Positions 1 through 13,465 are shown, numbered from the stretch's first letter. The stretch is 64,000 nucleotides of DNA from Silurus meridionalis (GCF_014805685.1 NC_060906.1:16898164-16962163), one strand, 5' to 3'. Translations and numbers: made by a program. Notes: generated from the letters alone by a model not told the origin.

Positions 1-380
1 AGGACACAGAGAGGGTCTCCAAAGTGAAAGGAGATTTATAACTTTGACGTAGCTTTAAGGTGTAACTAATTATTTTGTGATTTGAGATGAAAAACACGAA
101 GCATTTTTATAAATAAGGTTTAGAATGAGATACGATTTAGAAAAAGATTCATAACCTTACGCAAGATGTCAGTTTACAATACAATCCCATTGTTTTTTTA
201 AATATTCACAAATACTGAAAAGCATTGTAGTAATTTAACAATTATTAAATTAAATATATAGAAGTAAAAAAGGCAAAACCTAAAGGCTAACCTAAAATAG
301 GTGGAAAAAGTTGAAAAGACATAGAAAGGGGTTTCTGTTTCTTATATTTTTTAAATATCTTTTTCATAGTTTTTCTCTAC

Positions 381-422
381 ATATTATTATTATTATTAGT
401 AGTAGTAGTAATAGTAGTACTA

Positions 423-474
<52 letters not shown>

Positions 475-476
475 GT
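381..476. repeat. (ATT)n microsatellite
   Basis: An imperfect ATT/AGT trinucleotide tract, with pure ATT from about 426 to 472. It accounts for the short low-complexity frame around it. Confidence 0.9.
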
Positions 477-2089
477 GTTGTTAGTGTTATTATTATTACT
501 ATTCATTGGATTAGTTAATTTAAATGAAAGAAATTATTTGGATCAAATACTGAAATACCCAGATACAGGGTATCAGGCCTGTGAACTTCTTATAAGCACA
601 AAAGGTTTCCAGGAGGAGGGAAATGGCAGAACCTGGAGAAAATTTGAGAAAACATAGAAAAAAATTGAAACAGACCTCACCTAACCAAACCTCACGATCT
701 TACAAGAGACACTGCAGCTGTGAATTGATATTACTACCTGCTACTATGCATTTTTTTCCATAGTGCCTTATACTTATTATATTAAGTATATTAACTATTA
801 TATTTCCTACATGGCATGTCCACTGTTCTACTGAAGAGCATGGTACTTTAAAGGAATCTGCCAAATGCAATAAATGTGAATCTCGTCCAAACAGCAGTGC
901 TAAAATTGATCAACGGAAATTTAATCATGGAGCGAGATTCAAGAGTAAAGGCTCAAAGTGTAAAGTGCACTTCTCCTGTGTATTAAGAGTTCAGGAATCA
1001 TTCAAAACCTACATTTGTCATGTGTTATGGATGAGATTAGTTATGCTTATGATTTTATGGAAAAACAAATACATGATCTAAAACTGTGCCTATTAACTGC
1101 ACCAGCTTTGCACTGATGATATAGACAGCAGTGTTAATTATATAGTCTTAATTCCATATTGACGTGACCATAGACCAGAGAGTATTTTATAAACAATTAT
1201 ATATGATTATATTTATTAAAACAACCTGTTTTTACAAGTTATATACATTTACAAAAGATGTTACTTGTAACACACTCTAAAGGAACATGGTTAATATTTT
1301 TTCTTTTACTGGCAGTGGGTACTAAGCTTAACTTTCTGTTGTTTTACTTCGGTTAATCCCTGCAAGAATAGACCTCTTTTTTAGATGACCTGAATCTTCT
1401 TAACAACAGCAAAGCTCATAATACCTTACCTAGTTTACCCTAGTTTACCATAGCAGACCAAAGCATATTTAATGGATTTCTTTGTCACAGGTTAAAATCG
1501 AGTCAATTCAGGTCACAGTCCAAATGACTTCAGTGGGGTTGCCTCATAAAATTAAACCAGCTTTAAGGAAATGGGGTCAGTAAGCATGGTGCTTTACCAT
1601 GGAAGAGGTTTAATCCAGGACAGCAGAACCCTTCATTTCATTTACCTCCAGGAATGTATTGCACTTCATGTTTCCTGAAAATGACACAGTGAGTGCTTCA
1701 AAAGCCACTCTGCTTTTGAGAGCAACCATTGTCAGACATAGAGTACCAGGGGCTCAACAAACGTTTATTTATTTGTATTTTTTTTAACAATCTCTACAGT
1801 GCAATGTACATGACTAAGTAGTGGTTTTATTTTGATTAGTGCCTGACTGCTCTGGTAGAGTGAGATACAGGGCAATCCCTATAGAAAATGTTACTGACAA
1901 AACATTTGTGCTAGATGCTTTGCATACATAGTCCTGCCTGACCGCTGCCCCAGTAGGAACTACGTTGTCCTGATTTGACCTGGGAGCACTGTCACGGTAG
2001 CACTGTCAGTGTCCCTGCTGTAACACACAGAAGACTCATCCTGTCAGCATTTTCCATTTGTAGTTTGAATGTTTTAAATTGTGTGTTTT

Positions 2090-2095
<6 letters not shown>

Positions 2096-2160
<65 letters not shown>
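2096..2160. repeat. (CA)n microsatellite
   Basis: More than 30 uninterrupted CA units. The His/Thr run read through it is an artefact. Confidence 0.95.
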
Positions 2161-2164
<4 letters not shown>

Positions 2165-5100
2165 CATCAACACTATTTACTGTGGGTTAGATCAATTAAA
2201 TATACATTACATACAGAGTATCTACGCAATACAGGGGGAAATTGTTAAATAAATTTGAAGTTAGTTGTTGTTTTGTATTATTATTTTGCTAATTAGTTTA
2301 TTAGTTTACAAAAACGAAACTGTACATCTATGTTTGATTGAAATTCCATATATTCATATATGTATACATTTATATAACTAAATTAAATAGTTATAAATAA
2401 ATAATAAATTAATGATTTCCAAAAATATTTCATATCTTATTAAATTGTTATTTATGTGGGCTCTAACACAATACATCTAAAACATTGGAAAACTTTGGCA
2501 AAATGCTGTCAGGGGGTCAAAACATTTTTAACAATTATAGATATATACTAGATGTTACAATATATTAAATTCTTAGCAAAATGAAATTCTAAATTTGTTT
2601 GTCCCATGGAACTGTGGTTGTGATTATGAGTATGAAAAAATAGTGCAATTCCTGAATGTATATGTATTCATCTAGAACAAATGAACTATTCAGTCAGAAT
2701 CATGTATTTGTATTCAGTTACATGCACACTGTGCATTTGTACCATAAGTAGGTTTGTTAAAAACACAATTCTAACAAGGAAATATTTTCAAATGTGATAC
2801 TGAAATAATAAAATGCTAAAGGTTTGCTACAGAAACATACCTTCATTCCAAAAAAATAAATTATGTACATCATTGTGTTAAACTAACAACAGTTTAACTG
2901 TTACATGCATGTGAACCTCAAGTGTGCACAACATGGAATGTGTCACTGAAATGAATTACTATTTAGTGCAGACAGTTGTAATCCTGCAGGACCTCATAAC
3001 ATTACTCAAGGGGCTAATTTATAGGAGTTTTTTCCACGATGGCAATAGGTTAAATCAAGAAATTTGCATATGTTTTTAATTACATGAGTGTTACTGTGCA
3101 AATAAAGATCCCAAAACTAATACAGTAACTGAGAGAATCATATCTCAAACAATGTAAGTATAATCACTTCCCAAACTACATTAACTGGTTACACCAAGAC
3201 GTTAAATGCAATAAATGTATTTTTTTTCTGGCTCTGGATCAATATATAATGACTCTCTTTGTATTTTTTATGTGTTAATGGAATCTATTACATATCCATT
3301 TTAATAAATATATGATGAATAAACATCTGTGCAAATATATTGACATTTTATATCTTTTTCGATTTAATACGCGTGTATATGCTTATGTTTTTATATAATA
3401 CACTTATTATGCCATCACACATTGATGAGCTGAAATTATTAAAAAAAATAAGTATTTAATAATATTAAGTTCATCATGGCTAAGTGTATGGTGTTGCACA
3501 GAATTTCCAGTACATGGATTTTATTCCTAGAAAGAGAACAAAAAGCAATAAAACCACAGGGAGCTCTGGGAAGTCAGTCAAAAACTAAAAAGAAATATGC
3601 AATTTGGGATCCTGCTGCCTGGCGTCCAGCCCCACACAGACTTTGTAAAAGTATTAAGAGGCCAGATTTAAATGGATAAAACAAAGTGCAGTACAGAACA
3701 ATACATGTGTTTTACAATCGCACATGTCTGAGCAGAGCAGCGTGTTTTTTGCAGGTGTTTCTGTTGTTAGTAAACACTCAAATTAATTTGCACCTTTCCC
3801 CTAGTCTCCACGAAATTTTTCTGCTGATCTTTCAACTTTAATTTATTGCCCTCTAATTTTTCTGTGTTGGCGATTACTTTCCCGTTAACACCAAGCAAAT
3901 GACTATTTAAAAAAAAGAGGTTGCTTTTTAGTTTCTACACAGAAAAAACTATGCATTTTTTTTCCCAGTCTATTTGGCTTGGCATTAGGATTGGAATGTT
4001 AGACATTAACTTTCATGCAATGACCTTCCTATACATAAGGTCAAATCAGCAGTGTTAAATTTCTATAGTTTATGTGAAACAAATGCCACATTAAATCTTC
4101 TAGCATTTTACAACTGATTTTATTGTGCTGGTGTTGACTGCTCTCAATTTTCTACTCTTTATGAGTTTTCAAGAGCACAAGGCCACATTCCAGACATACA
4201 TCAAACAACTTCCAAGCCCATACATTGCACATTTAAATTTATCTTTCCTTCGACTCTCGAGTCATTCAGTGGCTCTAAACCTGGTGGCCGTGTGTATTTT
4301 TTTGGTGATAAATCAGTTTCACAACGGGTGATATATCAGTTGCGTAGCTATTTCCTCTTGAGTCTCTGATATTTAGGTGAAACAATGACTTTTATGAGTT
4401 ACTACAAAGAAAACTTAATGTTGTGATGCAATATGGCTCTGTAACCATACAGTAATGCTAATCTCATTCAGGCGATGCTCTAAGCTACCTGTAGTGGCTG
4501 GCTGTGCTGAAGCAAGGATCTGTATTATAACCTCAGCATGAATGCCAGTGTAAACCCTTTGATATTATGTAACCATTCTTAAATGGGGAGGATGCTGCAC
4601 TGCTGCTCTGCCCAGGAGCCCTGGAATAAGCTTTTGGTAAACAAGGGTTTATAGAGCAGCCCCAACCACTTGAGATATCAAAGCTTTTCTGACAGCTTTC
4701 ACAGTGTAAAATGTCTAAAAAAATTGTTTAACAAAAATCACTGGCAAAAGTTAATTTAACAGGGTCATAATATGGTTATCAGATTTTCTAATACGGCGTT
4801 AACATGTCAAATATACTGACTTCAATCTCAACACTCTCACCCACTTTGTACATACTAACATTAAATCAAGAATATACTATATATTTACATAATATGGTAA
4901 GTATCAAAAAAAGCTAAATTATATTATTTCCATTTTACATCTGTTTTTGTTCTTTGGAATTAAAATATTTCATTAACATGTCATGTGTGTTGTTTATCAG
5001 TCACAAAGTTGTCCTCATTAGTGCTCTCTTATCTAAAATATTGCACAAGATAAGCAGTTTCTTCAAAGAACTCCAGTGTCACGAGTTTATGGCACCATCA

Positions 5101-6788
5101 GTTTACACCTTGATAATGTGCTCTAACATCTACCTTTAGATAACCTCTTGTTTTCAGCAGAAATCTATGCATATCGTACACGTTGGAGTTGAGCGACCAA
5201 GTGCTTAATCATTGAGGCAGTAAAGGAGGTTTTCTGTTCGGCTTGTACATGTGTGTGAATGTTCTGTGTGAACCCCAGGCTTGTTGATTGCCCCAAATGG
5301 CCCCCTGAACATTTCACCACAGAAACTAAAGTGTTAATGGACTTTGACTTACCTAAGCAAACAGGATTTTTCTGTGGTTTTTAAACATGAAGAACATTTT
5401 AATGTTGTATTTACTCAATTAACAAAATTGTTTTTTTCTAAAGTGTTGCAGTGCTTCACCATGGATTAATAGTTGGGCTTAATTATATTTTCTTTTACAC
5501 GTGACATGACGTAATGTAAGAGTGCAACGCAAGTAGATGTCATTCATCATGTACGTGTATTGCCTAATGTTTAAACACTTCTAGGTTTGCTCTCAGAAAG
5601 TAAAACTGTTGCAAAGATTCAAGCTGTGTCAACATACACAGAGGCCCTGCCAAATTGTGAAATAACAACAAAAACATGTACTATTTTTTACAAATTGTAT
5701 TACAATTAATTGCATATTCAGGCATATTTATATACTCACAATAACATGAAAGGAACATAAAAAAATCCAAATTTGGATTTGGAACACACACATCTAAATA
5801 CTCACTACCACCACAAAAGCAAATGTCCTAGCTAAGGTCAAAAAGGGTGACCTAGTATGTCCTAGTTATCAAAACACAAACAGTGTGCTTGTCCTGGGTC
5901 CACATTTGGCCTCACATGCTTTCAGGGTTGAAAACAAGGGAAAGGTTGGGGAGGTTGTCACCCCTCCATTAGATTCGACATTTTGGCTTTGCTTCAAGAG
6001 GGAATTCCTGTGGCATCTTTGGGCACTGTGCCCTTAAGGGAAATTATAACCCTCTCATTGCAGCAGAAGCACAGCACCTGTTAAAGAATTGGCCTATCAT
6101 GTTTTTAAATATTCAAATGCACCAAAAAAAATTGATCAATACAACAGCAACATACAATTATACATATATTAGGTTCACATGTGTTTGGTTAAATATCATA
6201 AGCCAGAGGATATTATGGCTAAATGTTCATTTAAAGATATGCAACTCGTATATCCAGTCTTTTTCAGCTAGAACATATGCATACCAATCGGACATTCACA
6301 GTATCTCCTCTGAAGCTTGAGTTGGCCTGTAGCCAAGTAACTCAGTATGCATTGCATAACCATCTTGTTACTTTTTAAAAGTAAAATATAGAATATTTGT
6401 GCTTCCAGAATATTTTTAATCATCCTTTTTTTCATCTTATCTTACTTCCCCTTATAAAATCACTATAGTGGCTTAGGAAGGGGAAGAGCAAATTATAAAG
6501 CTAAAAAAATTTGCAGACTTTGTAGGTCTTATCTAAGCTAAAATATATCGCTTTAATCACATTCTCAGTATGGGTCTTTTAAACAATATATATTTTAAAG
6601 AAGAATTAAAAAAAAAAATACAATTAGCAAAAGTATATTTAAAAAAACTGGTCATAAACACAGAAATATTCATTCATTCGTTTTATTAAGCTTTTCCTTG
6701 GCGTATCGGCAGTGGCAACAAGCTGAAAAGTTCAGTCCAGGCTCTATCCCTAACCACAGATTTTTGCTCCCAATCCCACTGTGACATA

Positions 6789-7339
6789 CAGTACAGACCA
6801 AAAGTTTGGACACACCTTCTCATTCAAAGAGTTTTCTTTATTTTCATGACTATGAAAATTGTAGAGTCACACTGAAGGCATCAAGGGCTATTTGACCAAG
6901 AAGGAGAGTGATGGGGTGCTGCGCCAGATGACCTTGCCTCCACAGTCACCGGACCTGAACCCAATCGAGATGGTTTAGGGGTGAGCTGGACCGCAGAGTG
7001 AAGGCAAAAGGGCCAACAAGTGCCAAGCATCTCTCGGGGAACTCCTTCAAGACTGTTGGAAGACCATTTCAGGTGACTACCTCTTGAAGCTCATCAAGAG
7101 AATGCCAAGAGTGTGCAAAGCAGTAATCAAAGCAAAAGGTGGCTACTTTGAAGAACCTAGAATATGACATTTTTCAGTTGTTTCACACTTTTTTGTTATG
7201 TATATAATTCCATATATAATTCCACATGTGTTAATTCATAGTTTTGATCCCTTCAGTGTGAATCTACAATTTTCATAGTCATGAAAATAAAGAAAACTCT
7301 TTGAATGAGAAGGTGTGTCCAAACTTTTGGTCTGTACTG
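6789..7339 (+). mobile_element. Tc1-like DNA transposon, internally deleted
   Basis: The ends are inverted copies of each other: CAGTACAGACCAAAAG at the left and its reverse complement at the right. They extend about 90 bp inward and are flanked by TA on both sides, the Tc1/mariner target. The middle keeps decayed transposase code, including the SPDLNPIE motif that precedes the last catalytic acidic residue, followed soon by stops. The N-terminal half is missing, so this copy cannot make transposase. A second family member lies at 41414-41823. Confidence 0.9.
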
Positions 7340-7434
7340 TATAATCTCTCTAATGGGTCTAGGGGCAATGCCAGGGTCTATGTCTAATGTTGTCTGACAA
7401 TACTCTAGTGGAACTTCATTATATGATGATTTTA

Positions 7435-7451
7435 TATATATATATATATAT
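7435..7451. repeat. Short (TA)n tract
   Basis: A pure TA alternation just downstream of the Tc1 copy. Confidence 0.8.
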
Positions 7452-7599
7452 CATGGAGAATCATTATAGGGTGCCAAAACTTCTTCAATTTGCTCCTTTC
7501 TATCTGTAGGAGCAGAAACACTACTTCAAATCTCTCCAGGACTGTAGTGCTCCTCACCCCCCTCATTAAGGTCTTGTGACCTTTTTAAGAGATCAGATA

Positions 7600-7870
7600 A
7601 GATCAGATTTTAAATGTTGTTATTGAACAAAAATGTAGAGTATTGTTATTGCACAGTTTAAATAAACAGTAAAAACAGTGCATGATGGTGACTGGTAAAC
7701 TGGCAGCAGTTGTTGTGTAAAGTCTAATAGCAGCAGGGAGAAAAGACCTCCTTCTTTAGACACTTAAGATGTAACAGTCTTTCACTTAAAGAGCTGCTCG
7801 GAGATGAAACGGTTTCATACAGGGGGTGAGAGTTGTTCTCCAGCACGTATTATTCTTTCAGTCACTACCC
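7600..7870 (-). mobile_element. Probable LINE 3' fragment, decayed
   Basis: Read on the minus strand, part of this stretch resembles the C-terminal tail of a LINE ORF2 (a Phe-Pro-Ala-Ala type ending, antisense around 7720-7750). It resembles a widespread fish repeat I recognise only by pattern. It is full of stops. The family is uncertain. Confidence 0.4.
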
Positions 7871-8039
7871 AGAGTGTATGACCATTGGTGAGGATACAGA
7901 CAAAGATTAATGTTGATTAATGAATGATTAATTAATAAACCGAAGAAACTATTCCCCATGAACATTTTGTTATAAGCATGAACTGTTTCAGTTTCTGTAA
8001 CACTGCTGACACGGGTTTGATGTGTTAGTCACCCTCACA

Positions 8040-8640
8040 CTCACTTTTTCCAGCACTCATGAATAAGATCCTATGATACATAAATTCTTCTACTAGAGAT
8101 AAGGTCTTTGCATGGAGCACCCATCCCGATTTGTAGGTGCTGATCTCCACACTCATCAGCTAAATGTTAGAGTACATTTTAAAGGTCCAGATCAGATGAT
8201 GCAAGAGTATGAAATCTGCAAATAAGTGGGATGTTACTATGGCTGCATCTTGACATATACTGTCCCTAAAAAAAACACAGACAGGAGTACAGATAAGACA
8301 CACCCTTGATAGAGTCTCACACCCACCTTAAATCATTTTGAATCAAAGCCAAGAATGAGGTGACAGCTCTCACTGTATGCATACAAAAAAGCAGATCACT
8401 CAAAACCCACATACCCTGTATTCCTCCAGTCACTCCCGAAATAAATGTTGAAGCATACAATAATAAGCCTTCTCCAAATCCACAAAACACATGTAGACTG
8501 TATTACCATGATCCCATGACCCCTCCAAATGCCTTTTAAGAGTAAAAATCTGGTTCACTATTCCACAGCCAAGACAGAACAAAATCTTTTCTAGTATGAG
8601 ATAAACTATTCACAGGAGGCTAAGGAATGTGTTTCTCATA
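8040..8640 (-). mobile_element. Decayed non-LTR reverse transcriptase fragment
   Basis: The antisense strand resembles the reverse-transcriptase core of a fish LINE. The stretch around 8460-8500 corresponds to the 'VDLEKA(Y/F)DR' segment and 8370-8420 to the following helices. Many stops and deletions interrupt it. I cannot name the clade from the sequence alone. Confidence 0.45.
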
Positions 8641-8784
8641 TAATTCATTTTGCTATTTTTAAGAAGAAAATATGCATCATCATCATCCTCATACCATTTA
8701 CTGCTCCTTCTGAGGTTTTCAATCTAAGTTTGCTATTAATATCTTTTGCAGTGAAATTTTACTCCCAGTTATGCCTCTCCACGT

Positions 8785-8925
8785 AGACTATATAAACAAA
8801 CGTTTGTGAACACCTCATCTTAAGATTCATATGCGCTTTTTGAAAATCCCATTCCACATTTAGTCCCTATTTGCTTTTATAATAACCTCCATGCATCTGG
8901 GAAGATGTTACACAAAATGTTACAC
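8785..8925 (-). mobile_element. Terminal fragment of a Tc1-like element
   Basis: The sequence matches, in reverse orientation, the terminal part of the Tc1-like copies at 29450-29812 and 36885-37258. It carries the inverted-repeat core resembling CAAACGTTTGTGAACACC. Only one end is present. Confidence 0.6.
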
Positions 8926-9027
8926 ATTTATCATGACCCCTTCAACTTCTGGCTTCACGTTCATCACCCTATCAGAAACTCTCTTTACCTCCACTACACT
9001 CTTACTGTACTCTTATTCAGGATCACC

Positions 9028-9370
9028 CCTACACCATTTCTCTTTCCATCCACACTATGATAGAACAGTTTAAAGCCACCTCCAATGTTCCTGGCCATTT
9101 CCACTTGGTCTCCTGAACAAGCAACATAACTACCTTCATCCTTTCCATCATATCAGCTATCTCTCTCCCTTTACCAGCCATAGTACCAACATTTAAAGTA
9201 TCAACCCTAACCTCCACTTTCCTACACTTTTCCTTTCCCTACTTTCTGTAGATGTCTTCCTCCTCTCCTCCCTCCTTCTTCTGCCAACAGTAGCCTAATT
9301 TCCACTGGTACCCTGTTGGCTAACAATACCTGTGGCGGTCGTTGGTAACTAGGTGTGCACTGGCTGGGTT
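9028..9370 (-). pseudogene. RTE LINE 5' fragment (endonuclease N-terminus)
   Basis: On the minus strand, 9217 to 9029 reads as the start of an RTE-type apurinic endonuclease, with motifs TLNVGTM, GREIADMMER and VQETKW. This is the N-terminal part of the RTE protein often annotated as craniofacial-development-protein-2-like. The frame decays after about 60 residues. The plus-strand flank up to about 9370 looks like antisense 5' untranslated RTE sequence. It may belong to the same original insertion as the RT fragment at 9686-10267, but the SINE lies between them. Confidence 0.7.
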
Positions 9371-9431
9371 ACTTAGAATGTCTACCAAACTGTCCATGTA
9401 AAATTAGGGCTTATCATGTTTAGGTCTTTGA

Positions 9432-9648
9432 ATGGTCCCTGGTGGTCTAGTGGTTAGGATGCGGCCCGGTTTGGAGCCCCAATCAGGGAACCAACCCCAG
9501 CCACTCTTAGTGCCGGTCCCAAGCCCGGATAAATGAGGAGGGTTGCGTTAGGAAGGGCATCCAGCGTAAAAACATGTGCCAAATCAAACATATGCGGATG
9601 ATCCGCTGTGGCGACCCCTAATGGGAGAAGCCGAAAGAAAGGTTTTTA
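9432..9648 (+). mobile_element. tRNA-derived SINE with RTE-type tail
   Basis: The head resembles tRNA-Glu: TCCCTGGTGGTCTAGTGG at 9436 contains an intact A box (about 9443-9453), while the B box near 9469 is degraded. The body is followed by a tail (about 9598-9640) that matches the 3' end of the RTE LINE copy at 48890-49335. Flanking direct repeats ATGTTTAGGTCTTTGA (9416-9431) and ATGTTTAGGACTTTGA (9649-9664) differ at one base, so this is an insertion with a 16-bp target duplication. The tail suggests it moved with RTE machinery. Confidence 0.88.
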
Positions 9649-9685
9649 ATGTTTAGGACTTTGAGATAAATAAAGTGAAGCTGCA

Positions 9686-10267
9686 ATCTTCTGTGGTCTC
9701 ACCACAGTTCTATAAACTTTCCCTTTCACCCTTCTATCACAAATCACTCCGATCACTCTTCTCCACCCACTCGACCCTGCCTGCACTTTAATCTTCACTT
9801 CTCTAACACACTCTCCATTACTTTGCACTGTTGACCCTAGATACCTAAACTCCTCCACCTGCTCCACCTCTTCTCCCTGCAACCACACCACTCCACTGGC
9901 CTCCCTCTCATTTACACACATGTACTCTGTCTTACTCATACTGACTTTCATTCCCCTTCTTTTCTGCGCACACCTCAAGCTTTCCAGGCTCTTCTCCACC
10001 TGCTCCCTACTCTCACTACAAATCACAATATAATCTTCAAACATCATAGTCCACGGAGACTCCTGTCTGACCTCATTCGTCAACCTGTCCATCACCACTG
10101 CAAACTGGAAGAGGGCTCAGAGCCGATCCTTGATGCAATCCAACCTCCACCTTAAACCAGTCTGTCGTTCCTACTGCACACGCCACTGCTGTCACACTGT
10201 CCTCATACATGTCCTCCACTACCCTCACATACTTCTCTGACACCAGACTTCCTTATACAATACCAAG
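9686..10267 (-). pseudogene. RTE LINE reverse transcriptase fragment
   Basis: The minus strand encodes the palm and thumb of an RTE reverse transcriptase. The YADD-type site is degraded to FEDYIV, followed by the ESREQVEKSLE, MCVNERE and EFRYLGSTVQSNGE segments and then KVYRTVVRP. The 15-bp repeats TAAAGTGAAGCTGCA at 9671-9685 and 10268-10282 are identical, so this is a complete insertion event. It lacks the 5' region and also stops inside the ORF at its 3' end, with no RTE tail. Confidence 0.88.
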
Positions 10268-10282
10268 TAAAGTGAAGCTGCA

Positions 10283-13200
10283 TTAAAAGAGGATATAGAA
10301 TTCCAGGAATGTACCTCTTTTTAAATAATCACCATTAAACTATTAGACTTAAACTTCCTTTCTAAGAACTGGCTAATCTGACACTTTACAAGTATTGGCA
10401 TTTTTAGACGTAGTGAAAGGTATTTGGAATGTCTGAGTTATTTTTAACAATCCGATTAACTGTGTGCAGGATTGTAGACATGCTTTGGTCAATCAATTAT
10501 TATCACACCCTTTGACTGCTTTTTTCAAAGATCTCATTATCCTGTTGGATTCTAAAGCTTGAAAATACTTTTAAAAATATTTATATATCCTGAGAAGTTT
10601 CCTTACATTGTCAGAATTTATATATGTAATATTTTTTATTATGTTTAATAATTTAATGAAGACTATATAAAAATAGATGATACGTTTAAGTGTGCTTTCA
10701 AAATGTTCTAGAATCCTAGTCATGTCATATGCTATATTACATACATGTTTAATCCTAGGTAATAAATTGTTCTTATGAAATCCTATAAAACAAACAAAAA
10801 TAATAATTTAACTCTGTTGGAAATTGGTTCAAGGGCAGAAAAAATGGAGTAAAAAATGGATTTACTAGCTAATATTTATAATCTGCATACAGTTTTGAAG
10901 TTAAATCAAATGTTGCTAAAAATTTACATTTATTGAAATGTTAAATATATGTATGAAGCAACTCGCTGTATATTTTTCAACACTGTACACTCCCTCTATA
11001 AATCCTAGCATGTGTTTACCCACTTCTAAATACCAGGCTGGCCTTGTTTGACCCTTTTTTGCCCCGGTCCCAATCCACGCTGCTTGATCTGCTGCTCATT
11101 TGGGTTGTAGCCAGAATTGCTGCTTTCAGATGAAACCCATCACCCTTCGCTTCCTTTGTAATACGGTTATCCACAATATCTAAACAGAAGAGATTTAGAT
11201 GGTGGAAAAAAAAAAAGCAAATAATGGCAATTTAAACAAATTGCTTAATAAAAATATATATAAATGTATATATGCTTATTCTTTAATTTACATGTATTCC
11301 CTTTATTTACTATATGTATGTCAGTCACAGATCCATGTGTGCACATCTAAAACACAAACTACATTTTCTATGATTTCCAATGCCACAAACTACAAACTGT
11401 ACCACATGGCCAACGTCAGATTTCTGTTTGCAAATAGACATAACCTATGAATAACTCAGACTTTTACTCCAACATTGCAAAGTATTTCTGTAGTGATTTA
11501 TTAGTAATGTTAATAACAATATAGTCTGTTTCCTCTTTGCTATCCTCATTTAACCAATCCTGTCTGCACTAGCTTTTTCTGTTTTGAGTGATTTATATAC
11601 TAAGATGCAGCATTTTTTACCTTGTATGTGTCTGACAGAATGCTTTCTCCATCATAGGGCAGGTTTTGGCAAACTAAATCAGTCCTTGTTTGGATCATGA
11701 GCAAGTATCCCCATTTGGCACTTATATTAACAATTAAATCAAACTTTTATTTTAGAGAAGACAGTAGACCATCACTACGTAGCAAGAACCTACACCAAGG
11801 ACCTATGTACATAAGTATACGATTGTCTCAATTCCACAGAATGTCTGCAGTGCAAAGGGAGGACTGCACTTTTACTTTAGAGAAGCTACTCATTCCATTG
11901 TGCATATTGTAGGGAATCTACCATGTGGTAATGCTTTACGTCCAGCATTCTTCTTGTAAACCATTTGTATTAAAACCGATCTTGCATCATTTAGTCCACC
12001 TGTTTCTCCAGTGTTCATTATCACAGAACCTGCAATAAACTTTAACCAGAACACACTCGCTTCACTAGTGCAAAATTTAGAACTAAACAGCTGATTCATA
12101 AAACAAATGTTTGAAACATGAAATAAGTGCACTTCATCAAGATATAGAATAGATTTCTAGTCACAATGTTTCCAAAATACCTCATTTTGGAATCCACATA
12201 TTTTCAGGTGATCTTAACCTGGCTATAATATATCTATTCTGTACAATGGTTTTGAGAGGTGGGATTAAAAAAAAAAGCAATGCACTGAAGATAAAATCAA
12301 AAGAATAATTTAAAATAGGTGGTTGACACTTTATAGGGTCATCACTTAAAACATATGCTTGTCATCATTTTATCATTTGATCCTCTCCCTTTAATACTTG
12401 AATAAGATTAATACTTATTCGGATCCCCTGTAAACCCATCCTGCTGTCAGGCATATTTTTGCTGATTTGACTTTGAACTTCACCATATTCAAATATTTAA
12501 TATATTTCTACTAATCAGTGACAAAAGTAATTATGCAGCGAGTACTTAAGGGTGTCATGGTTAATTAGGAAGCTTTAATCTGTAAAGGGCAACAGAGAAT
12601 ATCAAAGTGTGTGCTGTTCTAAAATTTACTGTGAATTTCACGATGGTGACATCCTTTGGATACTTATATGGTAATCCTTCATATGGAAAAGGAGAAGAAT
12701 TGAAGAAAAATATAATAAGGGAAAATAGACATTGAACACCAACGTCAACAAACCGGACAGTGTTCACTGACCAGTAACAGAAGGTAAAGCACACCTAAAA
12801 AGAGATAACTCTGAAAGAATTGAGCTGTCATTACTTCATTATTTTATAATTGTGGTGACGGAAAGTTTAACCCACAAAGATTACACTTTTTAAAAGTACA
12901 GGCTGCTCTGGGCATGAAAGCCTGGTCAGTGATTTATATTGAATGACCGAACCTATTTTTCAGAGACTGAGGTATTGTAAATACATACCATTAAGAAAAC
13001 CTGATTAGTAGAGAACAATGTTGTATAAAGCACCCAGGTAAAGGCAGGCTACTTTCATTCCTCAAATATCATACAGATGTCACATCAGGAATGTAATACA
13101 GTTCTTACAGAATCATGGGGCTACAGTTATTATAAAATAGTGACAGACATGAGGAAAAGTAATGCAATGACAGATCACTGCAAACTTACTAAACTCAATG

Positions 13201-13344
13201 AATACAGTGTATTCATTCCTCATATAATACACAGTAGTGTTATTTGGTAATAAAAATTATGTGTATAGCCCTAAAGAACAATGACTTATGTGTGAGGAAT
13301 TGATATATATTTCACATTCTCTATGGGAGTATGAGTGTATGTAA
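10283..13344. other. Gene-free AT-rich stretch
   Basis: No recognisable gene or classifiable repeat. The reading frames are short and without motifs. Confidence 0.55.
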
Positions 13345-13465
13345 AAGTGTGTGATTATCCAAGTGTGTTCTGGCATGGATTGGCATCTTATTCAGGGTGT
13401 CCCCACCTTGAGCTTTGGGCTCACTGTGACCCCATGTAAGATAAGTTGTATAAAAATTGATTTAC
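13345..13465 (+). mobile_element. 3' fragment of a fish SINE-like repeat
   Basis: The segment with GGATTGGCATCTTATTCAGG and the following 'GACCCCATGTAAGATAAG' resembles the 3' half of a common fish interspersed repeat that ends in an ATGGATGG-type tail. Related middle segments occur at 16440-16620, 41140-41260 and 42885-43065. Confidence 0.5.

Larger units (their letters stand above)
1..6788. other. Gene-free AT-rich intergenic region
   Basis: No reading frame here resembles a known protein family and no splice-bounded exon is convincing. The open frames are short and low in complexity. Apart from an ATT repeat near 380-475 and a CA repeat near 2096-2160, I recognise no element. Confidence 0.6.

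Noticed and set aside
9436..9510. A genuine tRNA-Glu gene
   Set aside because: The B box and acceptor stem are degraded and the sequence continues into a SINE body with target duplications.
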